The notes: generated by a model from the sequence alone, not told the origin. A stretch of 64,000 nucleotides of DNA from Methyloglobulus sp. (GCA_013141505.1 JABFQX010000017.1:1-64000), one strand, 5' to 3'. Shown: positions 39,696 through 50,075, counted from the stretch's first letter. Translations and numbers: made by a program.

Positions 39696-40591
39696 CAATG
39701 CGCATAATGGAAGTTAGAGACCAAATGATCTATGGGGAAAGAAAGGCCTACACATTTGTGGAAGCAGCCACCAAATATTTAAATGAAGTAAAAAAGAAAA
39801 GCCTTGACCGGGATGCGGTCACTCTGAAGGCGGCAGTACCGTTTATCGGTGACCTACCGCTAGAGCATATTCATATGGGAACATTGGGCAAGTTTATTGC
39901 TGCAAGGAAAAAAAGCGGCTTAACCAACAGTACCATCAACCGTGATTTGGCAATCATCAGCCGAGTGTTGGTATTAGCCGCCCGTTTATGGCGAGATGAA
40001 AACAATAACTCTTGGTTAGTCGAAGCTCCACTTATACAGCTTTTAAAGGATGACAAACGCAAACCTTATCCCATCAATGAAGAGGAGGAGGGGCGATTGC
40101 TCAATGAATTGCCAGAACATTTGCGAGAGATGGTTTTGTTTGCCTTACATACAGGGCTTCGGGAAACCGAACTAACGGGTTTAAAGTGGAGCGAAGAAAA
40201 TCGTAAGCTGGGGATTTTTATTTTAAAAGGTCATCGAACTAAGAATAGTGAGGATCGTATTCTTCCCTTAAACAGTACAGCTAAAGCTATCATTGAAAAC
40301 CAGCGGGGTAAGCATGATGAATATGTATTTACTTACAAAGGCGAACCTGTGTTGAGAATCAATGGTCATTCTTGGCGTAAAGCCCGTACCCGGGCTAACA
40401 TAACACAATGCAGGGTGCATGACCTACGCCATACTTTTGGAAGACGGTTACGTGCTGCTGGGGTAAGTTTTGAAAATCGTCAGGATTTGTTAGGTCATAA
40501 ATCCTCACGAATTACCGACCACTATTGCAAGGCTGACATTGACGAATTGAAGGAGGCCGTAGAGAAGATAAGTCGCGTAAATCTCGCGTAA
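39569..40591 (+). CDS. Tyrosine recombinase/integrase of element 2
   Basis: HTGLRETELTGLKWSE, VHDLRHTFGRRLRAAG, LLGHKSSRITDHYCKAD; R...HxxR...H...Y all present. Confidence 0.93.
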   Translation: MAKKTPGLTKRNDIWHINKVIRGHRIYESTGTRDLKEAERYLAMRIMEVRDQMIYGERKAYTFVEAATKYLNEVKKKSLDRDAVTLKAAVPFIGDLPLEHIHMGTLGKFIAARKKSGLTNSTINRDLAIISRVLVLAARLWRDENNNSWLVEAPLIQLLKDDKRKPYPINEEEEGRLLNELPEHLREMVLFALHTGLRETELTGLKWSEENRKLGIFILKGHRTKNSEDRILPLNSTAKAIIENQRGKHDEYVFTYKGEPVLRINGHSWRKARTRANITQCRVHDLRHTFGRRLRAAGVSFENRQDLLGHKSSRITDHYCKADIDELKEAVEKISRVNLA

Positions 40592-40606
40592 CCATATTTA
40601 AGGCAT

Positions 40607-40639
40607 AAAAAAGTAGCTGCAATGGAGTGCTAACTACTT
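40607..40639 (-). terminator. Element 2-borne terminator now downstream of tRNA-Lys
   Basis: Minus strand AAGTAG...CTACTT then TTTT. Confidence 0.6.
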
Positions 40640-40657
40640 GATTTATATGATAAGTTG

Positions 40658-40733
40658 TGGTGGGTCGCATGCGATTCGAACGCATGACCATCGCATTAAA
40701 AGTGCGGTGCTCTACCGGCTGAGCTAGCGACCC
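40658..40733 (-). tRNA. tRNA-Lys (anticodon TTT)
   Basis: GGGTCGCTAGCTCAGCCGGTAGAGCACCGCACTTTTAATGCGATGGTCATGCGTTCGAATCGCATGCGACCCACCA, 76 nt. Confidence 0.97.
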
Positions 40734-40806
40734 AACAAAGACTTACAATTATAACAATCAGGTTCTTGATTGCAAGGATTTTTCTTTCTATGATATCTAA
40801 AGATCG

Positions 40807-41481
40807 TTATGGCTTATAACTGGTTGGGTCAAGGATACCCGCTTGATAAAAGCCTTGAGCACGGAGTCTACACGCATCACATAGCCTACATGCACGACCT
40901 TGTTCGTCAGCAGAGTAACAGGAAACGGTTGTGGTGTAATCAACGCCAAGTTGGGTACCAAGCTTTATAATTTCGGCTTTACTTAATGCTATGAGCGGCG
41001 TGTGGATGGTAAATGGATGACCTTCAACACCGGACTTGGTGGCAAGGTTGGCTAATTGCTGGAAAGCATTGATAAATTCCGGCCTACAATCGGGATAGCC
41101 TGAGTAGTCGACGGCATTTACGCCGATAAAAATATCCTGACTTTGTAACACTTCCGCCCAGCCTAAGGCAAACGAAAGAAAAATGGTATTTCTGGCTGGT
41201 ACGTAGGTGACAGGTATGCCATCCTGTAGATGATCGGGGACTTTAATCGCATTATCGGTTAAAGCTGACCCGCCTATAGCGTTAAGCCCTAGGCTCATGA
41301 TTTTGTGATCTTTTACCTGGTAGCTTTGGGCTATTTGGCTGGCTGCGTTGAGTTCGGCCTTGTGCTTTTGTCCATAATCAAAACTCAAGGCATAACATTC
41401 ATAACCCTGTTGTTTGGCAATAGCCAAAACAGTGATTGAATCCAAGCCGCCCGATAACAGGATGATCGCTTTTTTAGCCAT
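40807..41481 (-). CDS. queC: 7-cyano-7-deazaguanine synthase
   Basis: [36 protein letters not shown]. Confidence 0.95.
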   Translation of the reverse strand: MAKKAIILLSGGLDSITVLAIAKQQGYECYALSFDYGQKHKAELNAASQIAQSYQVKDHKIMSLGLNAIGGSALTDNAIKVPDHLQDGIPVTYVPARNTIFLSFALGWAEVLQSQDIFIGVNAVDYSGYPDCRPEFINAFQQLANLATKSGVEGHPFTIHTPLIALSKAEIIKLGTQLGVDYTTTVSCYSADEQGRACRLCDACRLRAQGFYQAGILDPTSYKP

Positions 41482-41485
41482 GTGG

Positions 41486-42127
41486 TTATTTGCCTCTTGC
41501 GTCATTCCAAAGCAATTTATGCAACTGAATTTGGAAGCGCACCGGCAATTTATCCGCCAGAATTTTATTAGCTAATTCAGTGGGATTTTGCTGCCCCATG
41601 ACCGGAGAAAACAACACTTCACAAGAATCGGACAAGTTATATTCTGAGGTCATTTGCTTTGACCAAGCATAATCTTCATCATTGCCGATGACAAATTTAA
41701 CTTGATCACTTTTGGTGAGATGCTGAATATTTTGATATAGATTTCTATTTTGCTCGCCAGAGCTAGGGGTTTTAAGATCCATCACCTTAATGACGCGAGG
41801 ATCGACCATTGAAACGTCGAGTGCGCCGCTGGTCTCAAGGGACACAACGTAGCCCAGATCAACCAGTTGTGTCAGCAAGGCAAGGCATGCGGTCTGGGCA
41901 AGGGGTTCGCCGCCCGTTACCGTGACATAGCGCGATCCATAACCGCCAACTTCGTCAATAATGGCACTGATTGTTTTTTTTTCGCCGCCAGTAAACGCGT
42001 ATTCGGTATCGCAATACGTACATCTTAACGGACACCCCGTCAGCCTGATGAACACAGTGGGAATACCCACCGTGTTCGACTCCCCTTGCAAGGAGTAAAA
42101 AATTTCTGAAATGCGAAGTGAACCCAC
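41486..42127 (-). CDS. queE: 7-carboxy-7-deazaguanine synthase
   Basis: [28 protein letters not shown]. Confidence 0.95.
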   Translation of the reverse strand: MGSLRISEIFYSLQGESNTVGIPTVFIRLTGCPLRCTYCDTEYAFTGGEKKTISAIIDEVGGYGSRYVTVTGGEPLAQTACLALLTQLVDLGYVVSLETSGALDVSMVDPRVIKVMDLKTPSSGEQNRNLYQNIQHLTKSDQVKFVIGNDEDYAWSKQMTSEYNLSDSCEVLFSPVMGQQNPTELANKILADKLPVRFQIQLHKLLWNDARGK

Positions 42128-42129
42128 GG

Positions 42130-42990
42130 CTAAGGCGTGCTTGTATCAAGCGTAAGCAGTTTCTTTTCAGCTAATCTTGCAGCTTTTGAAGCGGGATATT
42201 CAGTAGTAACTCGCGTTAAATACTCCCGGGCTTTGGCCGAATTCTTCTCTTCGACTTCGATATAACCCAGCTTTAACAAAGCGTCAGGCACTTTTGCCGA
42301 TTCAGGATGCATTGCCACAACATCATTGAAAGCCTTGCGTGCCGAAGCGTTATCCTGGTTGACCCGATGGGCTTCACCTAACCAATACTGGGCATTACTG
42401 GCATAACCACTTTGCGGATGCGCGGTTAAATAGATGTTGAACTGGGCGATGGCTTCGCTGGTTCGGCCATTTCTGAGCGCATCGTAGGCTTGTTGGTATT
42501 CTTGCTTTTCCGCTTCAGAAACCGGGGCTGGGTTATCGGCTTGTGCAGGTGTTACAGACCCGCCTCCCGCATTTTCAGAAGGGTTGGCTTTCGTTTGTTG
42601 CTCGGCAACGGCAGGTGCTGCTACAGCTTGCCCTGTTGAATCTGCGGACGTATCTGGAGTAGGTGAATTGTCCGCTGATGGCTGACCGGTAGCGGATTTG
42701 TTTTCTAAGCCCTGTAAGCGGTCATCAAAGTCCGTGTACATGGTTTTTTGCTTCTTTTTCAGCTCTTCAATCTGAAAAGCCTGTTCTTCAACCTTGCCGG
42801 TCAGTTGTTGTACCTCAGCCTGCATTTGCTCAATCCGTTTCATCATTTCATAATTAGCAGTTGATGAGACCGGGTTGGGAACATTGACGACCGAGTTTCC
42901 AGACAAGTTGCCACCGGTTTCAACTACGGGCGGCACTTCTGCACAAGCAACGCTGCAAGCACTCAGAAACAAAACAATCCGCGCATTCAT
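42130..42990 (-). CDS. cpoB: Tol-Pal system protein YbgF/CpoB
   Basis: Coiled coil plus TPR (YQQAYDALRNGRTSEAIAQFNIYLTAHPQSGYASNAQYWLGE). Confidence 0.92.
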   Translation of the reverse strand: MNARIVLFLSACSVACAEVPPVVETGGNLSGNSVVNVPNPVSSTANYEMMKRIEQMQAEVQQLTGKVEEQAFQIEELKKKQKTMYTDFDDRLQGLENKSATGQPSADNSPTPDTSADSTGQAVAAPAVAEQQTKANPSENAGGGSVTPAQADNPAPVSEAEKQEYQQAYDALRNGRTSEAIAQFNIYLTAHPQSGYASNAQYWLGEAHRVNQDNASARKAFNDVVAMHPESAKVPDALLKLGYIEVEEKNSAKAREYLTRVTTEYPASKAARLAEKKLLTLDTSTP

Positions 42991-42996
42991 GGCTAT

Positions 42997-43575
42997 TTAC
43001 CTTTGGTAAGACAATTCGCAACGACGATTGCGTTCGTAAGAACCTTCGTCACTGCCAAATACGGCAGGTTTTTCTTCGCCATAACTGACCAACTCCAATT
43101 GCCCATCAGAAACGCCTTGCGCTTTCATCATGCCAGCGACCGCTTTTGCCCGTTGGTCACCCAAAGCAATATTGTATTCGCGTGATCCGCGCTCGTCGGC
43201 ATGACCTTCCAAGGTCAGCTTTTGGTTTGGATGGCCGACAAGATACTTGGCATGGGCATTGATAACTTGGATAAAGTCCGGCTGCACATCACTACTATCC
43301 AACATGAAGTAAATGGTGCTTCTGGACAGCGGGTTGTTAGGGTCACTGAATTCTGGCCCCAAAAAGGAATTATTGCCCGTCACGCCGGTATAACCTGAAC
43401 CTGCCATGCCCGATAAGGTCGAGGCACCATTCAAACCACTGGTTGAGGCATCATTAATGCCGCTGGCTGCGTTATTGGCGGCATTGTCCAGGCTGTCCGT
43501 GGCTTCATCTTCGCTGCAACCGGATAAGGCGAAAACAGCAATCAATAACAGCCATAGTATTTTGTTCATCTTCAT
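42997..43575 (-). CDS. pal: Peptidoglycan-associated lipoprotein Pal
   Basis: Lipobox LSGC; OmpA-like LEGHADERGSREYNIALGDQRA. Internal start chosen. Confidence 0.92.
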   Translation of the reverse strand: MKMNKILWLLLIAVFALSGCSEDEATDSLDNAANNAASGINDASTSGLNGASTLSGMAGSGYTGVTGNNSFLGPEFSDPNNPLSRSTIYFMLDSSDVQPDFIQVINAHAKYLVGHPNQKLTLEGHADERGSREYNIALGDQRAKAVAGMMKAQGVSDGQLELVSYGEEKPAVFGSDEGSYERNRRCELSYQR

Positions 43576-43630
43576 AGTCATCAATCCTGAGTAAATTATG
43601 TATGGAATTCGGATAAGTTCAGCAAATCTT

Positions 43631-44902
43631 TTAAGGCGACCAAGCGGGTTCTCGCACTTCGCCGCCCGTAAAACCCAGTCTTTGCTGCATTTTACCATCT
43701 AATGACACCGCCGATAAGAAGCCAGTTCCGCCTTTTTTGGAAGCGTACAGGATCATCGTGCCATTCGGCGCAAAACTGGGCGATTCGTCCGCAGGCCCCG
43801 TAGTGACCACGTTGATCGAACGACTACCGACTTCCATAACGCCAATCCGGTAATCGCCGCCGTTGCCATGCACCATGGCGATGCTCTTGCCGTCGGGCGA
43901 AAAACTGCCACGGGCATTATAATCACCGGCAAAGCTGATGCGCTGTTCCTGACCGCCACGGCTTGGCACCAAATACAATTGCGGCTTACCGCCACGGTCA
44001 GAGGTAAACACTATGTGGCTACCGTCCGGCGACCAGGATGGCTCGGTATCAATGGCATAACTTTTAGTCAATTTCGTTAGCCCCTTACTGGCTATGTCCA
44101 GGACATAAATATCCGGGCTGCCATCTTTTGATAAAGTGAGTGCCAGTTTAGTGCTGTCGGGCGACCATGCGGGCGCACCATTGATACCGGTGAACTCAGC
44201 CACCCGTGTCCGTTGACCAGTTGCCAGTGTTTGTATGTAAACAGCGGCATTTTTGCGCTCGAAAGACACATAAGCCATCTTGGTTTTATCCGGCGACCAG
44301 GACGGCGACATCAACGGCTCAGACGATGTCGCGATAGTTTGCGGATTAAAACCATCGGTATCGGCAACCTGAAGTTGGCTTTGCTTGCCTTGCTGATTAT
44401 GAGTGACATAAGCAATACGACCGCTGAAAGCACCTTTTTTACCGGTCAGCTTTTCAAAGATTAAATCGCTGATCTGGTGTGCCGTCCGACGTAAATCAGC
44501 AGCCGATGAACTCATCTGATAACCTAACAGTTGGCTGGATTTCAGTACATCCAACAAATGGAACTGGATATTGTATTGTCCGCCCACGCCGCCGTTGACT
44601 TGCCCTACGACAAGATAATTCTGGTTCAATGACTGCCATTCTGGAAACTGCACCGCCGAAGCTGAACTCGGCCTGCTCCGCATAGCCTGTTCCGCCAGCA
44701 TCTTGAAATAACCGCTACGGGCAAGGTCGGCATTCACTACCGAACTAATGTCTACGGGCGCACCTGCTGTAGCAAATGGCACGACAGCGACGGGAGTGCC
44801 GCTATCTGAGCTTTCGGTGATGTCGATTGTTAATTCGGATCGACCAATTAGCGGTAAAGTAGCTATTAAACATAGCGTTACGATTTGTATAAAGAATTTC
44901 AC
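43631..44902 (-). CDS. tolB: TolB
   Basis: Beta-propeller SWSPDG repeats; gene order. Confidence 0.95.
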   Translation of the reverse strand: MKFFIQIVTLCLIATLPLIGRSELTIDITESSDSGTPVAVVPFATAGAPVDISSVVNADLARSGYFKMLAEQAMRSRPSSASAVQFPEWQSLNQNYLVVGQVNGGVGGQYNIQFHLLDVLKSSQLLGYQMSSSAADLRRTAHQISDLIFEKLTGKKGAFSGRIAYVTHNQQGKQSQLQVADTDGFNPQTIATSSEPLMSPSWSPDKTKMAYVSFERKNAAVYIQTLATGQRTRVAEFTGINGAPAWSPDSTKLALTLSKDGSPDIYVLDIASKGLTKLTKSYAIDTEPSWSPDGSHIVFTSDRGGKPQLYLVPSRGGQEQRISFAGDYNARGSFSPDGKSIAMVHGNGGDYRIGVMEVGSRSINVVTTGPADESPSFAPNGTMILYASKKGGTGFLSAVSLDGKMQQRLGFTGGEVREPAWSP

Positions 44903-45009
44903 GTTCCTGCCTCTTTTAAGCCATTATCCAAGATGGTTTAGTCTGGAAATTATATACCACAAATGTTAATATAGACTGAATATCAAGAAGATATTGGGCA
45001 AAGTTAATA

Positions 45010-46380
45010 TTAATTCGCGTTAAAAGTAAAATTAATCGACCTGAACGCCCGTGCCAAATTCTTATCTGATGGGATAGGTAAGGGTGAAGCTCGCTCAATT
45101 GCGTTTTCAACAGAGCGGGAAAATATATCGTTGCCATTACAGTTCACATTGGCATCCACAACGGATCCATCAGACGATAACCTGAGCTTTACACTGCAAG
45201 TTGAACCGGATGACCCAGGCGGCGCAACCCAAGCACGTTTAACTTTTGTTCTGATCATTTCTTTGTATTTATTTATTTCAGCCTGATCTGCATTTGCTTT
45301 GGCAGCCGCTGCCTGAGCTTTTGCTTTTTCAGCGGCATCCAGCTTAGCTTTTTCGGCAGCTGCTAACGCTGCCATTCGTTCAGCTTCGGCTGCTCTTTTT
45401 GCTTCCGCATCCGCCGCTTTTTTAGCCTCAACTTTGGCTTGCGCAGCGGCTTCTGCTTTAGCTTCGGCTTGTTTTTTTGCTTCTAGTTCAGCGGCTTTTT
45501 TGGCATCGGCTTTAGCTTCTGCCGCCGCCTGTTTTTTTGTTTCGGCTTCCGCTGACTTTTTGGCATCAGCTTTTGCTTGAGCGGCAGCTTTGATTTTCGC
45601 ATCAGCTACCGCTTTCGCTTCTGCGTTGGCTTTTTTCTTAGTTTCTTCTGCCTCTTTTTTAGCTTGCGCTTTTTCTTTAGCTGAAGCTTCGGCTTTTGCC
45701 TCGGCATCGGCTTGCTTCTTGGCTGCTAATTCCGCTGCTTTTTTTGCGTCAGCCTTAGCTTCTGCGGCGGCTTTGGTTTTTGCCAATTCTAATTTTTTTG
45801 CTTCAAGGGCTGCTTTTTTGACTGCCTCTGCTTTAGCCTTTTCTTCGTTGGCTTGTTTTGCTGCTATTTCTGAGGTTTTTTTCGCATTTTCCTGTTCTTT
45901 AGCTATTGCTTCCGCTTTTGATTTTTCCTTTGCTTTTGCCTCTTCTTGCTTTTTTGCTTCGGCTTTTTTCTCGGTGGTAGCTCTAGCCAACTCTTCTTTC
46001 TTAGCCTCTACTTTTTTTTGCGCTTCTAGCTTTTTCGCTTCAGCTTCAGCTTCGGCCTTTGCCTTAGCTTCTTCTTTTGCCAAGACAACAACTTTCTTGT
46101 TATTAATTAATTCTGCTTTTTTTGATTCGACTTCTTCAATCGGCTCTGCTTTTCCCTGTTCATTTTTTTGCTGAACCAATTGTTTTGGTTTTTCAACACG
46201 TCTCGAAATAGTGGAATAAATTTTTCCATCAACAATCGTGGCATTAATGATGTCAACTTCGGGCAGTATCAATTCCGGTTTCGGCTTAAATAATGCACTT
46301 AAGGCAAATAAACCCAGTAAAGTAAGATGCAATGCCAGGGCTAATAAGAATGCCCGGGTAAGCTTTTCATTCCTATCCAT
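45010..46380 (-). CDS. tolA: TolA
   Basis: N-terminal TM, long Ala/Lys/Glu coiled coil, TonB-like C-terminus. Confidence 0.93.
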   Translation of the reverse strand: MDRNEKLTRAFLLALALHLTLLGLFALSALFKPKPELILPEVDIINATIVDGKIYSTISRRVEKPKQLVQQKNEQGKAEPIEEVESKKAELINNKKVVVLAKEEAKAKAEAEAEAKKLEAQKKVEAKKEELARATTEKKAEAKKQEEAKAKEKSKAEAIAKEQENAKKTSEIAAKQANEEKAKAEAVKKAALEAKKLELAKTKAAAEAKADAKKAAELAAKKQADAEAKAEASAKEKAQAKKEAEETKKKANAEAKAVADAKIKAAAQAKADAKKSAEAETKKQAAAEAKADAKKAAELEAKKQAEAKAEAAAQAKVEAKKAADAEAKRAAEAERMAALAAAEKAKLDAAEKAKAQAAAAKANADQAEINKYKEMIRTKVKRAWVAPPGSSGSTCSVKLRLSSDGSVVDANVNCNGNDIFSRSVENAIERASPLPIPSDKNLARAFRSINFTFNAN

Positions 46381-46387
46381 TTAATAC

Positions 46388-46816
46388 TTACTTACCATCA
46401 TCCGATTGGGTCATTAACCCGACCTTATCTACACCCGCATTTTTAAGTGATGCCATAAGTTCAACAACAGTGCCATAATCCACTCCTTTATCAGCATTAA
46501 TAAGCACTTGTGGATTTTTGTTAGTGCTCATAGCATCCTTGACTTTTCCATTGATGTCTTCCTGTTGAATCTCACTTTCATCACTATCAATGGTTATGTA
46601 GTATTGGCCTTCCTTTTTAATCGAAATGATGATGGGTGAAACACCTTCCCCTGATGAATCTACAGTTTCCGATTTTGCTTTCGGTAAATCCACTTCAACG
46701 CCCGTTTGCAACATCGGCGTGGTAATCATGAAGATAATCAACAATACCAAGGTCACGTCGATATAAGGAACGACGTTGATTTCTGCCATCGGCTTTCTGC
46801 GTTTATTTTTTCTCAT
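46388..46816 (-). CDS. tolR: TolR
   Basis: MAEINVVPYIDVTLVLLIIFMITTP. Confidence 0.95.
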   Translation of the reverse strand: MRKNKRRKPMAEINVVPYIDVTLVLLIIFMITTPMLQTGVEVDLPKAKSETVDSSGEGVSPIIISIKKEGQYYITIDSDESEIQQEDINGKVKDAMSTNKNPQVLINADKGVDYGTVVELMASLKNAGVDKVGLMTQSDDGK

Positions 46817-47508
46817 TTGCTGTGCGCCTGTCTTTGCAGTAAGACCACGAATTCTTCGACGAACAACTCGTAGCGTCCGGTTAAGCTGTCCAGACGTGAA
46901 GAAAACCGATTATAGGCAATGACCGCTGGTATCGCCGCAAATAAGCCGATTGCCGTGGCAATCAAGGCTTCGGCAATACCGGGCGCAACTTGCGCCAAGG
47001 TCGCCTGTTTGACTGTGCTGAGCGACATAAATGAATTCATAATGCCCCATACCGTACCAAATAAGCCGATGTAAGGGCTGATGGAGCCGACCGTCGCCAG
47101 GAACGGCAGATGCTGGTCGAGACGATCAAGTTCCCGCGACAGCTCAATCCGCATCGCGCGTTGTGCGCTTTCTACCTGTACCATCGGGTCAACAACTGTG
47201 CCGGTTTGCCGCATCCGGGAGAATTCTTTGTAACCTGCGAGAAAGATTTTTTCGATACCTTCCGGCTCAAAATCTTTGGCGGACAATTTTCGATATAGAT
47301 CCGCCAAGGCCACGCCTGACCAGAATTCGCCTTCGAATTCGTCGGTGATTTCTATGGCATGGCTCAACTCCTTGCGCTTGGAAAAAATAAACGTCCAAGA
47401 TGCCAAAGATGCGGCAGCCAACAATAACATCACAAATTGGACGACAAAACTGGCCTCTTTGATCAAATGGAAAATCGATAAATCAGTGTTCATAGTTAAA
47501 CTGCTCAA
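46813..47508 (-). CDS. tolQ: TolQ
   Basis: ATVGSISPYIGLFGTVWGIMNSF; MotA/ExbB family. Confidence 0.95.
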   Translation of the reverse strand: MSSLTMNTDLSIFHLIKEASFVVQFVMLLLAAASLASWTFIFSKRKELSHAIEITDEFEGEFWSGVALADLYRKLSAKDFEPEGIEKIFLAGYKEFSRMRQTGTVVDPMVQVESAQRAMRIELSRELDRLDQHLPFLATVGSISPYIGLFGTVWGIMNSFMSLSTVKQATLAQVAPGIAEALIATAIGLFAAIPAVIAYNRFSSRLDSLTGRYELFVEEFVVLLQRQAHSK

Positions 47509-47890
47509 ATAGTTTTTCGGGAATCGCTTTCGGTTTAAGGGTATTTACGTCCAAACAGGCAATACGGACATCGCCCGTGACCAGGATTTCATGTTCCCGG
47601 CGTATTTGTTGGCTAAATTCTAGACTAGCTTTCTTAAGATGGCTTATTTTCGCATCCACATGCACAAGCTGATTAAACCGCGCCGGTTTAAGATAGTCAA
47701 TTTTTACTGAACGCACCGCAAAAATGATGCCTTCCTGGGTCATTAACGCATCCTGCTCGAAGCCCATTGCCCGGAGATATTCTGTCCTGGCGCGTTCCAT
47801 GTACTTTAGGTAGTTGGCATAAAATACGACGCCACCGGCATCGGTGTCTTCATAGTACACGCGCACCGGCCACACAAACGGCTTATTCAA
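47483..47890 (-). CDS. ybgC: Tol-Pal thioesterase YbgC
   Basis: [29 protein letters not shown]. Confidence 0.95.
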   Translation of the reverse strand: MNKPFVWPVRVYYEDTDAGGVVFYANYLKYMERARTEYLRAMGFEQDALMTQEGIIFAVRSVKIDYLKPARFNQLVHVDAKISHLKKASLEFSQQIRREHEILVTGDVRIACLDVNTLKPKAIPEKLFEQFNYEH

Positions 47891-48917
47891 ACAAATCCTC
47901 GGATACGCCTAATATTTTTGGCGGTTTTAAACCAAAGTGCAAATAGGCTTGACTGGTTACTACCCGTCCACGCGGTGTACGCATGATAAAGCCTTGTTGT
48001 AACAAGTACGGCTCTAAGACATCTTCAATCGTGCCGCGTTCTTCGTTGATTGCCGCAGCCAAGGTATCCAAACCGACGGGACCGCCGGAAAAATTTTCGA
48101 TCATCGCCAATAATAATTTACGGTCGAGTGCATCAAAACCGTTAGTATCCACACGCAACATGTCCAGAGCCTGAACAGAAATGCTATCTGTTATCACCCC
48201 CGTTCCTTTGACTTCGGCATAATCCCGTACCCTTCGTAGCAAGCGATTGGCGATACGCGGAGTACCACGCGAACGGCGGGCAATTTCAAAAGCACCCTTG
48301 GGTTCCATTCTGATACCCAATACCTTCGCCGAACGGGTGGCGATGTCTGCCAACTCAGCAACCGTATAAAACTCCAGCCTCTGGACGATACCAAAACGAT
48401 CTCGTAAGGGTGATGTCAATAATCCTGCCCGTGTGGTTGCACCGACCAAAGTAAATGGCGGCAAATCCAGTTTAATTGACCTTGCAGCCGGCCCTTCACC
48501 AATCATCAAATCCAGTTGATAATCTTCCATTGCCGGATACAAGATTTCTTCCACCGCTGGACTTAAACGATGAATTTCGTCGATAAACAGCACGTCATGG
48601 GATTCAAGATTAGTCAGCAATGCCGCCAGATCACCGGCTTTTTCCAGCACCGGCCCCGACGTTTGGCGAATGTTGACCGACATTTCCGTCGCAATAATAT
48701 TCGCCAACGTAGTCTTGCCCAAACCGGGTGGGCCGAAAATCAACACATGATCCAAGGCTTCATTACGTGCGGTCGCCGCCTGAATGAAAATTTCCATTTG
48801 GGTACGCAGTTCTTGTTGCCCGATATATTCCGCCAAGCGTTTAGGCCGGATAGCGCGGTCTTGGCGCTCTTCATCCGGCTGGCTTTTGGGGCTAATCATG
48901 CGGTCGCTTTCTATCAT
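47883..48917 (-). CDS. ruvB: Holliday junction helicase RuvB
   Basis: [26 protein letters not shown]. Confidence 0.97.
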   Translation of the reverse strand: MIESDRMISPKSQPDEERQDRAIRPKRLAEYIGQQELRTQMEIFIQAATARNEALDHVLIFGPPGLGKTTLANIIATEMSVNIRQTSGPVLEKAGDLAALLTNLESHDVLFIDEIHRLSPAVEEILYPAMEDYQLDLMIGEGPAARSIKLDLPPFTLVGATTRAGLLTSPLRDRFGIVQRLEFYTVAELADIATRSAKVLGIRMEPKGAFEIARRSRGTPRIANRLLRRVRDYAEVKGTGVITDSISVQALDMLRVDTNGFDALDRKLLLAMIENFSGGPVGLDTLAAAINEERGTIEDVLEPYLLQQGFIMRTPRGRVVTSQAYLHFGLKPPKILGVSEDLFE

Positions 48918-48977
48918 TTGAGTTATAGTTTATTAAATATCAGCAATTTATGTCGATATAACTGAAAAGCATTGCGC

Positions 48978-49313
48978 CTAATTTAAATTTCTGAACAAAT
49001 AACGCAACTTTCGAAAATAATTTTCATTAAGGGAAATGGTCGTGTTTTTTTCTTTTCGATATTTTTTATAACCAAGACCTAAGCATAATGTAAAAAAATA
49101 TAAAATCATCCAAACTAAAACATAAAAACCAATTGCCACGCCGACTGGCCCATCAATGTCGTCTGTTAAGTAAGCACCAACAAAGTAAAAAAATGCGATG
49201 GGTAGCAATAGTATACTGGCAATAAACCATCGTCCTTTTGGCATGAATAATGGTAAAAACACCAGAAATAAGGGCGCTACGACGGCAATCTTATTCCAAT
49301 CCAGTGAATTCAT
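48978..49313 (-). CDS. Hypothetical membrane protein
   Basis: 111-aa ORF with several hydrophobic segments. Confidence 0.5.
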   Translation of the reverse strand: MNSLDWNKIAVVAPLFLVFLPLFMPKGRWFIASILLLPIAFFYFVGAYLTDDIDGPVGVAIGFYVLVWMILYFFTLCLGLGYKKYRKEKNTTISLNENYFRKLRYLFRNLN

Positions 49314-49321
49314 TTTTCATA

Positions 49322-49373
49322 GTTCCCACGCTCCGCGTGGGGACTATAATCCCGTTGGGTGCATTCCATGCAC
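49322..49373. repeat. REP-like double hairpin
   Basis: GTTCCCACGC-TCC-GCGTGGGGAC (49322-49344) followed by GGTGCAT-TCC-ATGCACC. Confidence 0.75.
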
Positions 49374-49382
49374 CAAATTAAG

Positions 49383-49669
49383 CTAAAGAATTCTATCAAT
49401 ATCTTGTCGTCCCAATATGCTGATAATTTCTACTGTATTATCCACGATGCGGTAGAAAATGCTGTCCACGCCGCAAACACTACGCCTGTATCCGGCGCGG
49501 ATAAAATCCACGGACGGGTAGAGTTGAGGATTTTCCGCAATTTACTCAAAGCGTTCAAACAATGCGTCAAAATAGTTGTCGGCTTGGGCTTCGCCAAATT
49601 GACTCACGCATAGCAATAGATGCGCCGTAAATCCTCCTTGGCAGCTTCCGTAAGCCTATAACTTGCCAT
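49383..49669 (-). pseudogene. ParE-like toxin, decayed
   Basis: MASYRLTEAAKEDLRRIYCYA* then, after a frameshift, SQFGEAQADNYFDALFERFE*IAENPQLYPSVDFIRAGYRRSVCGVDSIFYRIVDNTVEIISILGRQDIDRIL*. Confidence 0.8.
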
Positions 49670-49892
49670 CGCGCCGCAATTCTTTCATGGCTTCGGCATT
49701 CTGTGCGACAAACCCGCTGGTTTCGGCTTTGGCCAGTTTGGTACGGATCGTGTCAAGTTCGCCCTGTTGCGCCCGCGCCTTGCGGATGAGGTCGTTGACA
49801 ATTTCGCTCTTGCTATTGTATTCCTCGCTTTCGATCAAGGTATTGAGCCAGTTGTCGTTGGGTGGTGTAATCGTGATACTTTGTCTGGGCAT
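49656..49892 (-). CDS. ParD-like antitoxin
   Basis: MPRQSITITPPNDNWLNTLIESEEYNSKSEIVNDLIRKAR. Confidence 0.85.
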   Translation of the reverse strand: MPRQSITITPPNDNWLNTLIESEEYNSKSEIVNDLIRKARAQQGELDTIRTKLAKAETSGFVAQNAEAMKELRRDGKL

Positions 49893-49991
49893 GGCTTAGT
49901 CATATTTGGTGCATAATTGATTCTTTTTTACACCATTTCTGCAAGCATTGTCAAAGTTAAGCTCTGAACAAGTTGATTCCGCTCATGGTTC

Positions 49992-50052
49992 GACAGGCTC
50001 ACCACGAACGGAATCAACACCTTGCCGTTCGTCCTGAGCTTGTCGAAGGACA
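49992..50052. repeat. Interspersed palindromic repeat
   Basis: GTTCGACAGGCTCACCACGAACGG and CCGTTCGTCCTGAGCTTGTCGAA are imperfect reverse complements. Confidence 0.75.
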
Positions 50053-50075
50053 TTATCAGAGCTTCCCAAATAACC

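Larger units (their letters stand above)
4458..40703. mobile_element. Element 2: about 36-kb integrative element in tRNA-Lys
   Basis: 46-bp direct repeats at both ends, intact integrase next to the right end, 19-bp subterminal repeats, accessory and defence cargo. Confidence 0.88.

Noticed and set aside
45590-46174. 194-aa plus-strand ORF
   Set aside because: Antisense of the low-complexity tolA coiled coil.
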